A DNA stretch of 64,000 nucleotides from Sphingobacterium sp. ML3W. GTDB taxonomy: Bacteria; Bacteroidota; Bacteroidia; Sphingobacteriales; Sphingobacteriaceae. The first letter of the stretch is position 1, and every line of letters begins with the position of its first letter. The translations under genes were made by a program, and so were the position numbers. Under the pieces are notes generated by a model. It made no database searches and had not been told where the DNA came from. It saw only the letters and a program-made list of their open reading frames with translations. Below are positions 46,462 to 56,624 of this stretch, in pieces. The stretch covers positions 4,774,001-4,838,000 of the forward strand of contig NZ_CP009278.1 of NCBI RefSeq assembly GCF_000747525.1, written 5' to 3'.

Positions 46462-46603
46462 ATTGATAAACATATATCATCCATTAAATAGCTAACATAA
46501 ATGAAAATTTCATGCCGCCATAACATCCTAGTCTACTAACTTCCCAACATAATCCAGCATAAAATTGAATCACATAGGCCCCTCATAGCATAGGACCTTA
46601 AAA

Positions 46604-48892
46604 TTACAATTTCATCTTACTGAATGAGTAAGGCGCATCGTCATCCTTAATTCCTCTATTTTTATTAGGTTTCTCAGACATATCAAACTGTATTTTCGCA
46701 CCTTTCATAAGGTCTTTATATCGAAAAAAGTTCTTCGTATAGATTTTTCCATCTACTTTCACCTGATTGACATAAACATTATTTTTATATTGGTTTTTCG
46801 CGTCAATCTCCACCACATTACCATTCTGCAGATTCAATTTGACAGACTCAAATTGAGGCGATCCCAGTACATACTCTCCCGAACCTGGGGCCACAGGATA
46901 GAAACCCAATGCTGAGAATACATACCATGCAGAAGTTTGACCATTATCTTCGTCACCACAATAACCATCAGGCGTTGGTAAATATAGATTATCCATTATT
47001 TTACGAACCCAATATTGCGATTTCCAGGGTTCAGCAGCATAATTATACAAGTAGGGCATATGCTGAATGGGTTGATTACCATGTGCATATTGTCCCATAT
47101 TCATGACTTGCATTTCACGCATCTCATGGATCATACTCCTACTCTTCATCCCTTCGTAGCTAGGAATCACAAATACAGTATCCAGCATCGCGTTAAAAGC
47201 CTGCTTTCCCCCCATGAGGTCTATCAATCCCTGTGGATCATGAAAGACACAGAAACTCCAATGCCAAGCATTACCTTCTGTATATTCTTTCGACCACGCA
47301 CTTGGGGCAAAAGGAGTAATAAAAGTTCCATCCGATTTTTTACCCCGCATCAACTTTGTTTCTGCATCAAATAGATGTTTATAATTCATAGCTCGCTTTG
47401 CATACACCTCAATTTCTGACGCCGGTCTACCCAGCGCTTTTCCAAATTGATAGATACTCCAATCATTGTAACTATATTCTAAAGTTCGTGCTACATTTTG
47501 ATTGATATTCTGATCTGTAGGTATATATCCCAATTGATTATAAACCTTATAACCAAAACGTCCCGTAGCTGATATTTTCGGATGAGATTGGTTCGCTCCA
47601 TGCTGTACCGCCTCCCATAATAAATTCGCATCATACCCCTTTCTACCTGTAATAAATGCATCAGCAACAACAGCTGCAGAGTTATTCCCAATCATCGATT
47701 CACGATGGCCTGGAGATGCCCATTCTGGTAAAAACCCGCTTTCTTTGTAAGCATTTACCAATCCTGCTTGCATACGGTCATTCATCTCTGGGTAAAGCAA
47801 ATTTAACATAGGAAATAAGCTTCTAAATGTATCCCAAAATCCCGTATCGGTAAACATCTCGCCAGGAAGTACTTTTCCATTATAAGGGCTGTAATGTATA
47901 CGATTTCCCTGTGCATCGATTTCTGAAAAGTCACGTGGGAATAACGTAGATCGGTATAAGCACGAATAAAAGGTCTTTAATCGATCGGCATCTGAATCTT
48001 TCACCTCGACACGCCCTAGCACCTCATTCCATTTTGCTTTCCCTGCCTCTGCAATCTCATCAAACGTTTTTCCTTTTACTTCCTTAAGATTAAGTTCTGC
48101 CTGCTCAAAACTAATAAAAGAGGATGCCACTCGCGCGATTACTTCTTCACCACGTTTTAAGTTTTTAAACCCCACTATTGCCCCAGCATGATCATCCTCC
48201 AGTTCAAGTAGATTACTGTTTATCGCTCCACTTTTTACTGCAGATTTAAAATCAAAAGCACGGTCAAAAACAATGACAAAATAGTTTTTAAAGTTATCTG
48301 GCACTCCACCACTATTTCGTGTATTGTACCCGATAATCTTATTTTCTCCTGGAATTACTTTTATATACGATCCTTTATCAAAAGCATCAATAACAATATT
48401 TGCCTGCTCGGTCCTAGGGAATGTAAAACGAAAGGCAGCTCCTCGCTCTGTAGGTGTAAGCTCAGTCGTCACATCATAGTCAGCTAGATAAACACTATAA
48501 AAATACGGTTTCACGATTTCTGCCTTATGCGAAAACCAACTGGCACGTTTCTCCTGATCAAATACCGGTTCACCCGTAGTGGGCATAATGGAAAATTGAC
48601 CATAATCATTATTCCATGGGCTTGGTTGGTGAGTCTGTTTAAATCCTTTGATTTTATCAGCGGTGTAGGTATATACCCAACCATCCCCCATATTTCCTGT
48701 CTGAGGAGTCCAAAAGTTCATTCCCCACGGCATTGCAATAGCAGGATATGTATTGCCATTGGATAACTCATACTTAGATTGCGTACCAATCAGTGGATTC
48801 ACATAATCCACTGGACTAAAGGGTTGTGCTTCGACTCCTTGTAAGACAAAGAATAAAGCAATTCCGCCCATCACTTTTTTAAAATTCATCAT
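46604..48892 (-). CDS. GH92 alpha-mannosidase (GNQP subtype)
   Basis: This 762-residue secreted enzyme has a signal peptide ending in GVEAQ. The N-terminal beta-sandwich starts with VDYVNPLIGTQSKYELSNG, and the (alpha/alpha)6 domain follows. GH92 enzymes are calcium-dependent inverting exo-alpha-mannosidases. Motifs include TEGNAWHWSF (with the likely general-acid Glu), YAHGNQPIQHMPYLYN, and GDEDNGQTSAWYVFSALGFYPV with the catalytic-base Asp region. It lies 16 bp after the next GH92 gene in the same operon. It is close in sequence to the GH92 at 52155, sharing the C-terminal DD/AAPYS ending, and differs from the middle one. Confidence 0.95.
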   Translation of the reverse strand: MMNFKKVMGGIALFFVLQGVEAQPFSPVDYVNPLIGTQSKYELSNGNTYPAIAMPWGMNFWTPQTGNMGDGWVYTYTADKIKGFKQTHQPSPWNNDYGQFSIMPTTGEPVFDQEKRASWFSHKAEIVKPYFYSVYLADYDVTTELTPTERGAAFRFTFPRTEQANIVIDAFDKGSYIKVIPGENKIIGYNTRNSGGVPDNFKNYFVIVFDRAFDFKSAVKSGAINSNLLELEDDHAGAIVGFKNLKRGEEVIARVASSFISFEQAELNLKEVKGKTFDEIAEAGKAKWNEVLGRVEVKDSDADRLKTFYSCLYRSTLFPRDFSEIDAQGNRIHYSPYNGKVLPGEMFTDTGFWDTFRSLFPMLNLLYPEMNDRMQAGLVNAYKESGFLPEWASPGHRESMIGNNSAAVVADAFITGRKGYDANLLWEAVQHGANQSHPKISATGRFGYKVYNQLGYIPTDQNINQNVARTLEYSYNDWSIYQFGKALGRPASEIEVYAKRAMNYKHLFDAETKLMRGKKSDGTFITPFAPSAWSKEYTEGNAWHWSFCVFHDPQGLIDLMGGKQAFNAMLDTVFVIPSYEGMKSRSMIHEMREMQVMNMGQYAHGNQPIQHMPYLYNYAAEPWKSQYWVRKIMDNLYLPTPDGYCGDEDNGQTSAWYVFSALGFYPVAPGSGEYVLGSPQFESVKLNLQNGNVVEIDAKNQYKNNVYVNQVKVDGKIYTKNFFRYKDLMKGAKIQFDMSEKPNKNRGIKDDDAPYSFSKMKL

Positions 48893-48908
48893 TTTAATAT
48901 TTATTTAG

Positions 48909-51203
48909 CTACTTAACAGGTTTATTGGACATCTCAAAAACCAGTTCAGCACCATTCTTAATCGCCTCATAAGAAATTTTCAAATCGGATAAAGACTGAC
49001 CATTTAAACTTACTTTTTTAACATAGAGATTCTTTTCTGACTGATTCTTCACTTCTATTGAAATTGTTTTTCCATTTTCTAGGTTAATCCTAGCCGATTT
49101 AACCAATGGACTCCCTATCCAATAGGCATCATCCCCTGGTGCAACTGGATAAAAACCCAAAGCTGTAAACAAGTACCAAGCAGACATCTGACCGCAGTCA
49201 TCATTACCACCTAATCCAGCATGTCCGTTGTGGTATTGATTGCGGATAATCTGACGAACTCGAGCCTGAGCCTTCCAAGGGCTTTTTGTCAAATTATAAA
49301 GGTAGGCAACATGGTGCGATGGTTCATTGCCATGTACATAATTACCAATGATACCATCTCGCGTTATATCTTCGGTATGCTCAAAATATTTATCAGGTAG
49401 TTCCATTGTAAATAAAGAATCGAGATAATTTTCCAATTTCTTCATCCCTCCCATCATATTCATCATTTCCATAGGCTGATGGGGCACATATAAGCTGTAA
49501 TTCCAGGTATTGCCTTCGATAAATCCCTGACCATGTGTCTCCAAAACATCAAACTTTGCTCTAAATATTCCATTTTCATCTTTAGGACGCATAAAGCCTA
49601 TCGATGGATCATAGACATTCTTCCAATTTTCTGCTCTTTTTATAAAGATTCGGTAAATATCCTCTTTTCCTAATTTTTTAGCCAACTGTGCGATACACCA
49701 ATCATCATAAGCATACTCAAGCGTATTCGAAACCGAAGTTCCAGAAATCCCTTCCGGTACATAGCCCATATCGATATATGCTCCGATACCTTCATAGCGA
49801 CGTGTATTTGCCGTTTGAACACAGGCAGCCAATGCGGATTCCGCATCACCTTTATAGACTCCTTTCAAAATAGCATCTGCCACTACCGATACGGAGTGAT
49901 AACCACTCATACACCAATTATCATTGGCATAATGTGACCATATTGGCAACATTTGCAACACGCTTTGATCATAGTGCGCCATCATCGAGGCGACCATATC
50001 GGCATTACGGGCAGGATTGATTAGATTCATAAGTGGGTGAAAAGCGCGAAAGGTATCCCAAAGAGAAAAAGAGGTATAGTTTGTAAACCCTTTTGCCTGA
50101 TGTATTTCTTGATCTAAGCCCTTATATTCTCCATTCACATCCATATATACTGTTGGCATCAGACTGGCATGGTACATCGCAGTGTAAAAATTAACCATAT
50201 CTTCTTTGTTCAACATATCAACCTGAATTTTACTCAGCTCTTTTTCCCAAGATTGTTGCCCTGCTTTCACATACTTTTCAAAATCCCAGTCGTTGGCTTC
50301 TTGCTCCATATTCAAAAGAGCATTTTTCATGCTAACCGGACTCAAAGCAACTTTCATCATAACCTCTTCGCCTTCCTTGGTGTCAAAATCTAGATTTAGT
50401 TTAATTTGATGTGCTGCTAGATCTGGGAAATTGTCTTTTTGATCAAACTTACGCCAAAAGCCTCCGTAGACCTGTTTTCCATCTTCATATTTAGCGCCAT
50501 AATTTTTAAATGCCTTCGACGTTTTTATTGCGAAGTAAACTGTACGTGTACGAGCCCAACCATTTGTTTGGCGATAGCCGACTAGAGTAGAATCATTCAA
50601 TACCCGCACTACGGTCCATACATTTTTTCCTTCGTAGTTATATATTCCCGCTGTCAGATCCAGTATCAAATGTGAGGCATCGGACTTAGGAAAAGTATAA
50701 CGATGTATCCCCACCCGGGTAGTGGTTGTCATTTCTGCTTTAATCTGATGCTTATCCAGCATTACACTGTAGTAGTTTGCTTCAGCAACCTCATTGGTAT
50801 GCGAATAGGGAGATCGATATCCATCTTGTGGCCGATCGGCAGTACCTGGATTCAACTGTACTTTCCCTTGCGTAGGCATTACCAAGATATCACCAAGGTC
50901 TGCGTGTCCTGTGCCACTAAAATGTGTATGACTGAATCCAACAATTGTTGGGTCATCATATTGATATCCGGCACAATATTTATAAACATCACCATTATAT
51001 TGACCATTCACAGCATAAGAAATGGTATCCGTATCCGGGCTCAATTGCACTGCCCCAAAAGGGACTGTTGCACCAGGAAAAGTATGTCCCATACGGGCAG
51101 TACCAATCAAAGGTTTTACATATTGAATTAAATTGGACTGTTGCGCCTGTAGTAGAGCGGGGATAAGTAATAATCCCAAATATAGAAGTCGTTTTCTGAA
51201 CAT
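48909..51203 (-). CDS. GH92 alpha-mannosidase (GNEP subtype)
   Basis: I chose the ATG at 51203 (MFRKRLLYLGLLLIP, 764 residues). The longer frame to 51320 overlaps the preceding gene and lacks a signal start. Signal peptide ends LLQAQ. Motifs are YVKPLIGTARMGHTFPGATV near the N-terminus, the general-acid region IEGNTWNYSLYVPH, HGNEPSHHVAYLYN, and GNDDCGQMSAWYLFTALGFYPV. The Glu in GNEP replaces the Gln in GNQP of the other two GH92 proteins, suggesting a different linkage preference (inference). It is 4 bp after the basic-secretory-protein gene. Confidence 0.95.
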   Translation of the reverse strand: MFRKRLLYLGLLLIPALLQAQQSNLIQYVKPLIGTARMGHTFPGATVPFGAVQLSPDTDTISYAVNGQYNGDVYKYCAGYQYDDPTIVGFSHTHFSGTGHADLGDILVMPTQGKVQLNPGTADRPQDGYRSPYSHTNEVAEANYYSVMLDKHQIKAEMTTTTRVGIHRYTFPKSDASHLILDLTAGIYNYEGKNVWTVVRVLNDSTLVGYRQTNGWARTRTVYFAIKTSKAFKNYGAKYEDGKQVYGGFWRKFDQKDNFPDLAAHQIKLNLDFDTKEGEEVMMKVALSPVSMKNALLNMEQEANDWDFEKYVKAGQQSWEKELSKIQVDMLNKEDMVNFYTAMYHASLMPTVYMDVNGEYKGLDQEIHQAKGFTNYTSFSLWDTFRAFHPLMNLINPARNADMVASMMAHYDQSVLQMLPIWSHYANDNWCMSGYHSVSVVADAILKGVYKGDAESALAACVQTANTRRYEGIGAYIDMGYVPEGISGTSVSNTLEYAYDDWCIAQLAKKLGKEDIYRIFIKRAENWKNVYDPSIGFMRPKDENGIFRAKFDVLETHGQGFIEGNTWNYSLYVPHQPMEMMNMMGGMKKLENYLDSLFTMELPDKYFEHTEDITRDGIIGNYVHGNEPSHHVAYLYNLTKSPWKAQARVRQIIRNQYHNGHAGLGGNDDCGQMSAWYLFTALGFYPVAPGDDAYWIGSPLVKSARINLENGKTISIEVKNQSEKNLYVKKVSLNGQSLSDLKISYEAIKNGAELVFEMSNKPVK

Positions 51204-51207
51204 GTCT

Positions 51208-51930
51208 TTAGATTTTAAGCGACGGATGTTGGCTATAATCAGCCCATAATTCTTCGAGTGTCTTACCCGTTTGATTTTTCCAAAATACATCAGAATAAGT
51301 TTTATTTCGCATTGCTGCATCTAGATTTTTAACAAATCCCCTTTTATTGTTTTTTTCAATCCAAAAAAAGAAGCGAGCAGTGACACGGTAAGAGTCCGTG
51401 TAATTTTGGTTATCATTCCATTCTGGCAATTTCCAATTAGCACCTGCGTTATCGATGCCATTGACAAATCGAACATAGTCGGCAATTCCTTCCGTAATCC
51501 ACCACGGGCCCGATTCATTAGGATAGCCCTGCACAATATGCATCACTTCATGTGTGACCACATCAATGTCACCTGGATTTTTGGCAAACCACTCGGGACT
51601 GTAGCGCACGATTCCTCCAGCAGTAGCTGCAACACCTTTATAATCTGGATCGATAACAAAAGACACTTTCTTCATGGTGTTTTTATTATATGTTTTTGCC
51701 AATTTAGGATAATTTACAAAGAAGGTATTTACTAACCTCTCTTTCAGTTCTGGGTTAAAATTCTCATCCTTATTGATCCAGATCAGCGTATAACCTTTTC
51801 TTGTCATACTATCCGTATCAACAGCCACCTTACGGTCAAGGTCTGTATGTTGCCAATTATCTTGTGCAAAGGTTATTTGACAAGTAGTCAAACCTAATAC
51901 ACATCCGACTATTTTAGTAAAATTCATCAT
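51208..51930 (-). CDS. Basic secretory protein family, putative zinc peptidase
   Basis: From the ATG at 51930 (MMNFTKIVGCVLGL) the protein has 240 residues and a signal peptide ending in TFAQ. The mature part matches the basic secretory protein (PR-17-like, PF04450) family. It has RKGYTLIWINKDENFNPE, IVRYSPEWFAKNPGDIDVV, THEVMHIVQGY with an HExxH zinc motif, and WWITEGIADYVRF with a downstream Glu that could be the third ligand. Peptidase activity is inferred. It heads an operon with two GH92 alpha-mannosidases, so it may act on mannosylated glycoproteins. Confidence 0.87.
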   Translation of the reverse strand: MMNFTKIVGCVLGLTTCQITFAQDNWQHTDLDRKVAVDTDSMTRKGYTLIWINKDENFNPELKERLVNTFFVNYPKLAKTYNKNTMKKVSFVIDPDYKGVAATAGGIVRYSPEWFAKNPGDIDVVTHEVMHIVQGYPNESGPWWITEGIADYVRFVNGIDNAGANWKLPEWNDNQNYTDSYRVTARFFFWIEKNNKRGFVKNLDAAMRNKTYSDVFWKNQTGKTLEELWADYSQHPSLKI

Positions 51931-52014
51931 TCTAGTTTTTATTATATGAATAAAAAGATACACTTGTGCATACTACACACAATTTCGTTTTAAATTAAAC
52001 ATGCTTAAAAAAGC

Positions 52015-52046
52015 AAAAAGGGTTGAATCATAAACATCCAACCCTT
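52015..52046 (-). terminator. Terminator of the GH92 gene at 52155
   Basis: AAGGGTTG (52018-52025) pairs with CAACCCTT (52039-52046) around a 13-nt loop. On the minus strand it is followed by TTTTTGCTTTTTT. It lies just beyond the GTTA microsatellite. Confidence 0.7.
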
Positions 52047-52048
52047 CC

Positions 52049-52145
<97 letters not shown>

Positions 52146-52154
52146 TCCTATTCA

Positions 52155-54473
52155 CTATTTCTTCAATTCCGTTGTCATAGAATAAGGTGCTGCAGCTTTA
52201 GATGCACCGCGTTTATAGTTTGGTTTATCCGACATATCAAAAGTTAAGGTTCCACCTTTTAACAACTCTTTGTGGCTCAACCAGTTTTTAGCGTACGATT
52301 TGCCATTTACCTTCAGGTCATTGACATAAAAGTTCTCTGCACTTGCTTTATTACCGATAATTTCCAACGATTTACCATTTTCCAACTTCAATGTTGCCTT
52401 AGAAAAAAGAGGAGCACCTAATACATATTCGTCCGTAGCAGGGCATACTGGATAGAAACCCAGAGAAGAGAAAACATACCAAGCCGAGGTCTGACCATTA
52501 TCTTCGTCCCCACAGTAACCATCAGGAGTCGCCTGATACATACGATCTAAGACCTGACGTACCCAATATTGCGTTTTCCAAGGTTGCTCACTGTAATTAT
52601 ACAAATAAATCATATGTTGGATAGGTTGGTTACCATGAGCATATTGCCCCATATTAGCAATTTGCATTTCACGAATTTCGTGTATCGTACCTCCATAATA
52701 ACTATCATCAAAAGCAGGAGGCTGCACAAATACCCTATCTAACATCAAGTTGAATTGCTGATCTCCGCCCATCAAACCAATCAAACCTTCCACATCGTGG
52801 AATACACTCCAGGAGTAATGCCAGCTATTACCTTCGGTGAATGCATCACCCCATTTCAATGGGTTGAATGGACTTTGAAATTTACCATCCTTATTTTTAC
52901 CACGCATCAAATTAGTCGAAGGATCAAAAAGATGACGATAATTTTGTGCTCTTTTTGCATACAGATCAATATCTGCTTGCGGTTTATTCAATGCTTTAGC
53001 TAACTGATAGATGGTAAAATCATCATAAGCATATTCCAACGTACGCGCCGCATTTTCATTAATACCCACATCGTAAGGGACATAGCCTAAATCATTATAA
53101 TAGTTAACACCCTTACGACCAACAGCCGTCATCGGACCTTCATTGTTGGCGCCATGTTTTAATGCCTCATAAAGCGTATTGATATCATAACCTCTTAATC
53201 CCTTAATATACGCATCAGCTACCACGGAAGCCGAATTATTTCCAACCATGATATCAGCAAAACCAGGGCTACTCCATTCAGGTAAAAAGCCACCTTCTAG
53301 ATAAGCATTTTTCAACCCTTCCTGCATTTCAACATTAATAGATGGATATACTAAGTTCAAGAATGGATATAGCGCTCTGAAAGTATCCCAGAAACCAGTC
53401 CCACCAAATAAATGGCCTGGTAATATTTTTCCGTTATAGGGGCTGTAATGAACCTTTTCGCCAGCAGCATTGATTTCATATAATTTATTCGGAAAGAATA
53501 GCGTACGGTATAGCGTCGAATAAAAAGTTCTCATTTGATCGACATTATCACCTTCTACCGCTAAGCGTCCCAAGGTTTCATTCCAGATCTTGCGACCATC
53601 TGCTTTTACCTCATCAAAGCTACGCGTTCCCAATTCCTTTAAATTAAGCTCAGCTTGCTCCGCACTGATAAATGAAGAAGCCACACGAACCTGAACCGGT
53701 TTATTTTTATCCTTCACTTTAAAGCCCAAAATTGCTCCTGTTTGATCAGCAGTAGATTTCAATTTTCCTTTAAAGCGTTCCTTACCTTCCCATGTAGAGT
53801 AATTATCAAAGGGCTGATCAAAAACCAATACAAAATAATTCTTGAAATTGGTCAAATTACCACGCGAATAACGCGTAGAATAACCGATTACCATATTTTT
53901 TTCTGGAATAATTTGTACTTCGGATCCTTTATCAAATGCATCCAACACGATAAATGCCGAATCGGTTTTATTAAAAGAAAATTTAAAGAATGCTGCGCGC
54001 TCAGTAGGTGTCAGTTCTGCTGTCACGTCATGATCTGCGAGATAAACCGAATAATAATAAGGCGTTGCCTTCTCCGCTTTATGAGAAAACCAACTTGCTC
54101 TTTCCTCTTGGTCAAAAGCTGCCTTTCCTGTAACAGGCATCAAGGAGAACTGACCATAATCATTCATCCAAGGCGAAGGTTGATGCGTTTGCTTCAATCC
54201 TCTTATTTTATCAGCGGCATAAGTATATTGCCAACCATCTCCATTTTTACCGGTTTGGGGTGTCCACATATTCATTCCCCAAGGCAAACCAATAGCGGGA
54301 TATGTATTTCCATTGGATAATGATGGTTTAGAATCAGTACCCATCAAAGGATTAACCAAATCAACCGGATCAACGTGTTTCCCATTTAATTTCTGGGCAG
54401 ACACGATACTCGTACAAAATAAGGATAGGCTCAAACTACATGCTATCCCCCATTTTAGGGTTTTAAAAATCAT
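52155..54473 (-). CDS. GH92 alpha-mannosidase (GNQP subtype)
   Basis: This 772-residue secreted enzyme has a signal peptide ending in IVSAQ. It starts VDLVNPLMGTDSKPSLSNG and carries TEGNSWHYSWSVFHD with the likely general acid, AHGNQPIQHMIYLYN, and GDEDNGQTSAWYVFSSLGFYPV. It is a close paralogue of the GH92 at 46604 and probably arose by duplication. It is transcribed alone: the 254-bp gap upstream separates it from the divergent cold-shock gene, and a microsatellite and terminator follow. Confidence 0.95.
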   Translation of the reverse strand: MIFKTLKWGIACSLSLSLFCTSIVSAQKLNGKHVDPVDLVNPLMGTDSKPSLSNGNTYPAIGLPWGMNMWTPQTGKNGDGWQYTYAADKIRGLKQTHQPSPWMNDYGQFSLMPVTGKAAFDQEERASWFSHKAEKATPYYYSVYLADHDVTAELTPTERAAFFKFSFNKTDSAFIVLDAFDKGSEVQIIPEKNMVIGYSTRYSRGNLTNFKNYFVLVFDQPFDNYSTWEGKERFKGKLKSTADQTGAILGFKVKDKNKPVQVRVASSFISAEQAELNLKELGTRSFDEVKADGRKIWNETLGRLAVEGDNVDQMRTFYSTLYRTLFFPNKLYEINAAGEKVHYSPYNGKILPGHLFGGTGFWDTFRALYPFLNLVYPSINVEMQEGLKNAYLEGGFLPEWSSPGFADIMVGNNSASVVADAYIKGLRGYDINTLYEALKHGANNEGPMTAVGRKGVNYYNDLGYVPYDVGINENAARTLEYAYDDFTIYQLAKALNKPQADIDLYAKRAQNYRHLFDPSTNLMRGKNKDGKFQSPFNPLKWGDAFTEGNSWHYSWSVFHDVEGLIGLMGGDQQFNLMLDRVFVQPPAFDDSYYGGTIHEIREMQIANMGQYAHGNQPIQHMIYLYNYSEQPWKTQYWVRQVLDRMYQATPDGYCGDEDNGQTSAWYVFSSLGFYPVCPATDEYVLGAPLFSKATLKLENGKSLEIIGNKASAENFYVNDLKVNGKSYAKNWLSHKELLKGGTLTFDMSDKPNYKRGASKAAAPYSMTTELKK

Positions 54474-54727
54474 ATATGATACATTAAATTGACATAAACT
54501 AGGTATTCCTACAAAAAAAAGAAGAAATAATTGATTTAACGAGAATAAAGATAAAACCTTTTAGCAATAAATGAAAATAAAACTTTCACAAGGAATCCTC
54601 CCTATCTTCTTTATTACAAAGGGAGTATAGGCTAAAAGAATTGTCATATGAAAGTCTTTTTTAGTTTCAGCTGGGAAATTATTAACATATTTACCCTATC
54701 CTTGCATTAATATAATTTTAAAATAAA

Positions 54728-54919
54728 ATGAATAAAGGAACTGTAAAGTTTTTCAATGAAACTAAAGGATTTGGTTTTATTACCCCTGAAAATGGCGGAG
54801 ACGATGTATTTGTACACATTTCAGGCTTAAAAGACCAAGTTAGAGAAGGCGATAGCGTTAGCTACGAAATTGAAAACGGAAAAAAAGGCTTAAATGCTGT
54901 TAATGTAAGAATAAACTAA
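54728..54919 (+). CDS. Cold-shock domain protein
   Basis: This 63-residue RNA chaperone has the single cold-shock domain fold. RNP1 (KGFGFI) and RNP2 (DVFVHI) are intact, and the length is typical. It binds single-stranded RNA or DNA to prevent secondary structure. It is the only plus-strand gene between 15260 and 63828. A near-consensus -7 element (TATCCTTG at 54697-54704) lies 23 bp upstream of the ATG, and a strong terminator follows. Confidence 0.97.
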   Translation: MNKGTVKFFNETKGFGFITPENGGDDVFVHISGLKDQVREGDSVSYEIENGKKGLNAVNVRIN

Positions 54920-54939
54920 TTACTATTATATTTTCTTGC

Positions 54940-54974
54940 AAAGCAGCTTCCTCATCGGAAGCTGCTTTTTTTTT
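54940..54974 (+). terminator. Intrinsic terminator of the cold-shock gene
   Basis: AAAGCAGCTTCC (54940-54951) pairs with GGAAGCTGCTTT (54957-54968), followed by an uninterrupted T-run. This is a strong plus-strand terminator 20 bp after the stop. Confidence 0.92.
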
Positions 54975-55056
54975 GTTACAAATAGCAGGTTGCCATTAAA
55001 AATGATAGGCTAACATCCTAATAAAACTTATTGCTGTATACTTTCTTAACAAAACA

Positions 55057-55084
55057 TGCTCAAGAATACTTAAATCCTTGAGCA
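55057..55084 (-). terminator. Terminator of the GH88 gene
   Basis: TGCTCAAG (55057-55064) pairs with CTTGAGCA (55077-55084) and is followed on the minus strand by TTTTG. It lies about 50 bp after the stop at 55132. Confidence 0.65.
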
Positions 55085-55131
55085 CATTTTAATAAATGGG
55101 TTAAAACAGAAAATACTACTATAAATCTTTC

Positions 55132-56391
55132 TTATTTCAAAGCCGCCAATCGCGTCATACCTTCTAAATAATAATAGTCTGCATAAACCAACGGCACATC
55201 AATCTCTGAATTATGAGGTATACTTCCCACGCTATGCTTCAATAAAAATCCACCATTCGTACTATAATCAGCAAAATAAGCCGGTCCAGATAACGTTTTC
55301 AAGGTAGTCTTCGCAAAATCCAAATAAGCTTTACTCTCTTTTCCCTTCGTAAAAGTAGACAGGTCTACTAATGCCGATGCAACGACCGCAGCAGCAGAGG
55401 CATCTCGCGGTATATAATCAAGCTTCAAGTATGCAAAGTCAAGATCTGAGCGATAACCTTCCTGTAACGCATTAAAATCCCAATATGGAATTTTATCCTT
55501 TGGCAGGTTTTTATGATTAATATAAAAATTTGCAGCAGCTTTAGCTGTTTCTAAAAACTCTATTTTCTTGGTTTCCTTGTACATCATCGTAAAGCCATAG
55601 ATTGCCCAGGCTTGGCCTCTGGCCCAAGTGGAATTATCTGCATAGCCCTGATTCGTTTGTCTGTGGATAGCCTTTCCATTTTCATCATAATCCACCACAT
55701 GGTAGGTACTGTAATCCGGACGGAAATGATTTTCCATGGTTTTCGTAGCATGACTGATTGCAACATCTCTAAATTTGGGATCTCCTGTGATATCCGATAC
55801 ATAACACAACATCTCCAAATTCAGCATATTATCAATAATTACAGGATACTGCCAAGTTGTTTTGCCATCCCATGATTTTTTCTGATTCCAAGACTTTATC
55901 AAACCTACTTTAGGGTCATATCTTTTCAGGGCCGTATTTGCCGAATGAATAATAATCTCTTTATAAGCTTCAACCTTTTTTGAATCTTTTAAATATTTAA
56001 TTGCATTTCCATAAGAACAGTACATCACAAAACCGATATCATGATGTTGATCCAGATTTTTAGCTTTTTCCAAGGCCTCTGTCCATTTTATCGCCTCATT
56101 CTTTGTTGCCTCATCGCCTGTTTGATGGTAGATATACCAAAGGGACCCAGGAAAAAATCCGCCAGTCCAGTCCCATTCACTCGTTACCACTAATGCTCCT
56201 TTTTTATTGATCGTACGTGGGAAGTTGTTCAATTTATCAGCTTCTTTTGCTAAGTAAGCATACTGCTTTTCTGAAGCTTCAAAGCTTTTCTTGATAAAAG
56301 GCAATTTAATTGGTGTAAAGCTTAGGGCTAATCCCGCTACCGTCAGTCCCAATAGAGGAATTAACATTTTTCTTTTCATAAGAATCTTCAT
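55132..56391 (-). CDS. GH88 unsaturated glucuronyl hydrolase
   Basis: From the ATG at 56391 (MKILMKRKML) the protein has 419 residues; an ATG at 56379 is equally plausible. It has an N-terminal membrane anchor or signal (LIPLLGLTVAGLALSF). The (alpha/alpha)6 fold is shown by SEWDWTGGFFPGSLWYIYH, QHHDIGFVMYC (first catalytic Asp region), IIDNMLNLEMLCYVS (second catalytic Asp) and YADNSTWARGQAWAIYGF. GH88 hydrates and removes the delta-4,5-unsaturated uronic acid left by polysaccharide lyases, working in the periplasm. The partner lyase gene lies upstream. A -7 element at 56504 in the 215-bp gap may give it separate transcription. Confidence 0.94.
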   Translation of the reverse strand: MKILMKRKMLIPLLGLTVAGLALSFTPIKLPFIKKSFEASEKQYAYLAKEADKLNNFPRTINKKGALVVTSEWDWTGGFFPGSLWYIYHQTGDEATKNEAIKWTEALEKAKNLDQHHDIGFVMYCSYGNAIKYLKDSKKVEAYKEIIIHSANTALKRYDPKVGLIKSWNQKKSWDGKTTWQYPVIIDNMLNLEMLCYVSDITGDPKFRDVAISHATKTMENHFRPDYSTYHVVDYDENGKAIHRQTNQGYADNSTWARGQAWAIYGFTMMYKETKKIEFLETAKAAANFYINHKNLPKDKIPYWDFNALQEGYRSDLDFAYLKLDYIPRDASAAAVVASALVDLSTFTKGKESKAYLDFAKTTLKTLSGPAYFADYSTNGGFLLKHSVGSIPHNSEIDVPLVYADYYYLEGMTRLAALK

Positions 56392-56503
56392 AATATAATT
56401 AGTAAACACATAATAATCTCTCCATAAAACAGCATTTCAATATCATTTACGTTATCCCTTGTTTAGAATAACACAACAAATGCCCATCATTACTTTGCCA
56501 AAT

Positions 56504-56511
56504 CAAAGTTA
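56504..56511 (-). promoter_or_regulatory. Candidate -7 element of the GH88 gene
   Basis: On the minus strand these bases read TAACTTTG, matching TAnnTTTG, about 113 bp before the ATG at 56391. No -33 element was found. The site would let GH88 be expressed apart from the susC-susD-lyase operon. Confidence 0.4.
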
Positions 56512-56624
56512 AAAAAGATAATGGTGCCGATTACCATGAATCTGCCCCTACACAGCTCACATAGCATCACGGACGCTGGTGCCAAATAAACCCGACAGTA
56601 CCGTTCACGATCTAGTCATTCAAA

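Noticed and set aside
51204..51320. 39-residue N-terminal extension of the middle GH92
   Set aside because: It overlaps the preceding peptidase-like gene and has no signal peptide. The ATG at 51203 gives a standard signal peptide.
53742..54320. 192-codon plus-strand frame opposite the GH92 gene
   Set aside because: It is wholly antisense to a well-supported GH92 gene and resembles no protein. Long antisense frames are expected here from codon bias.
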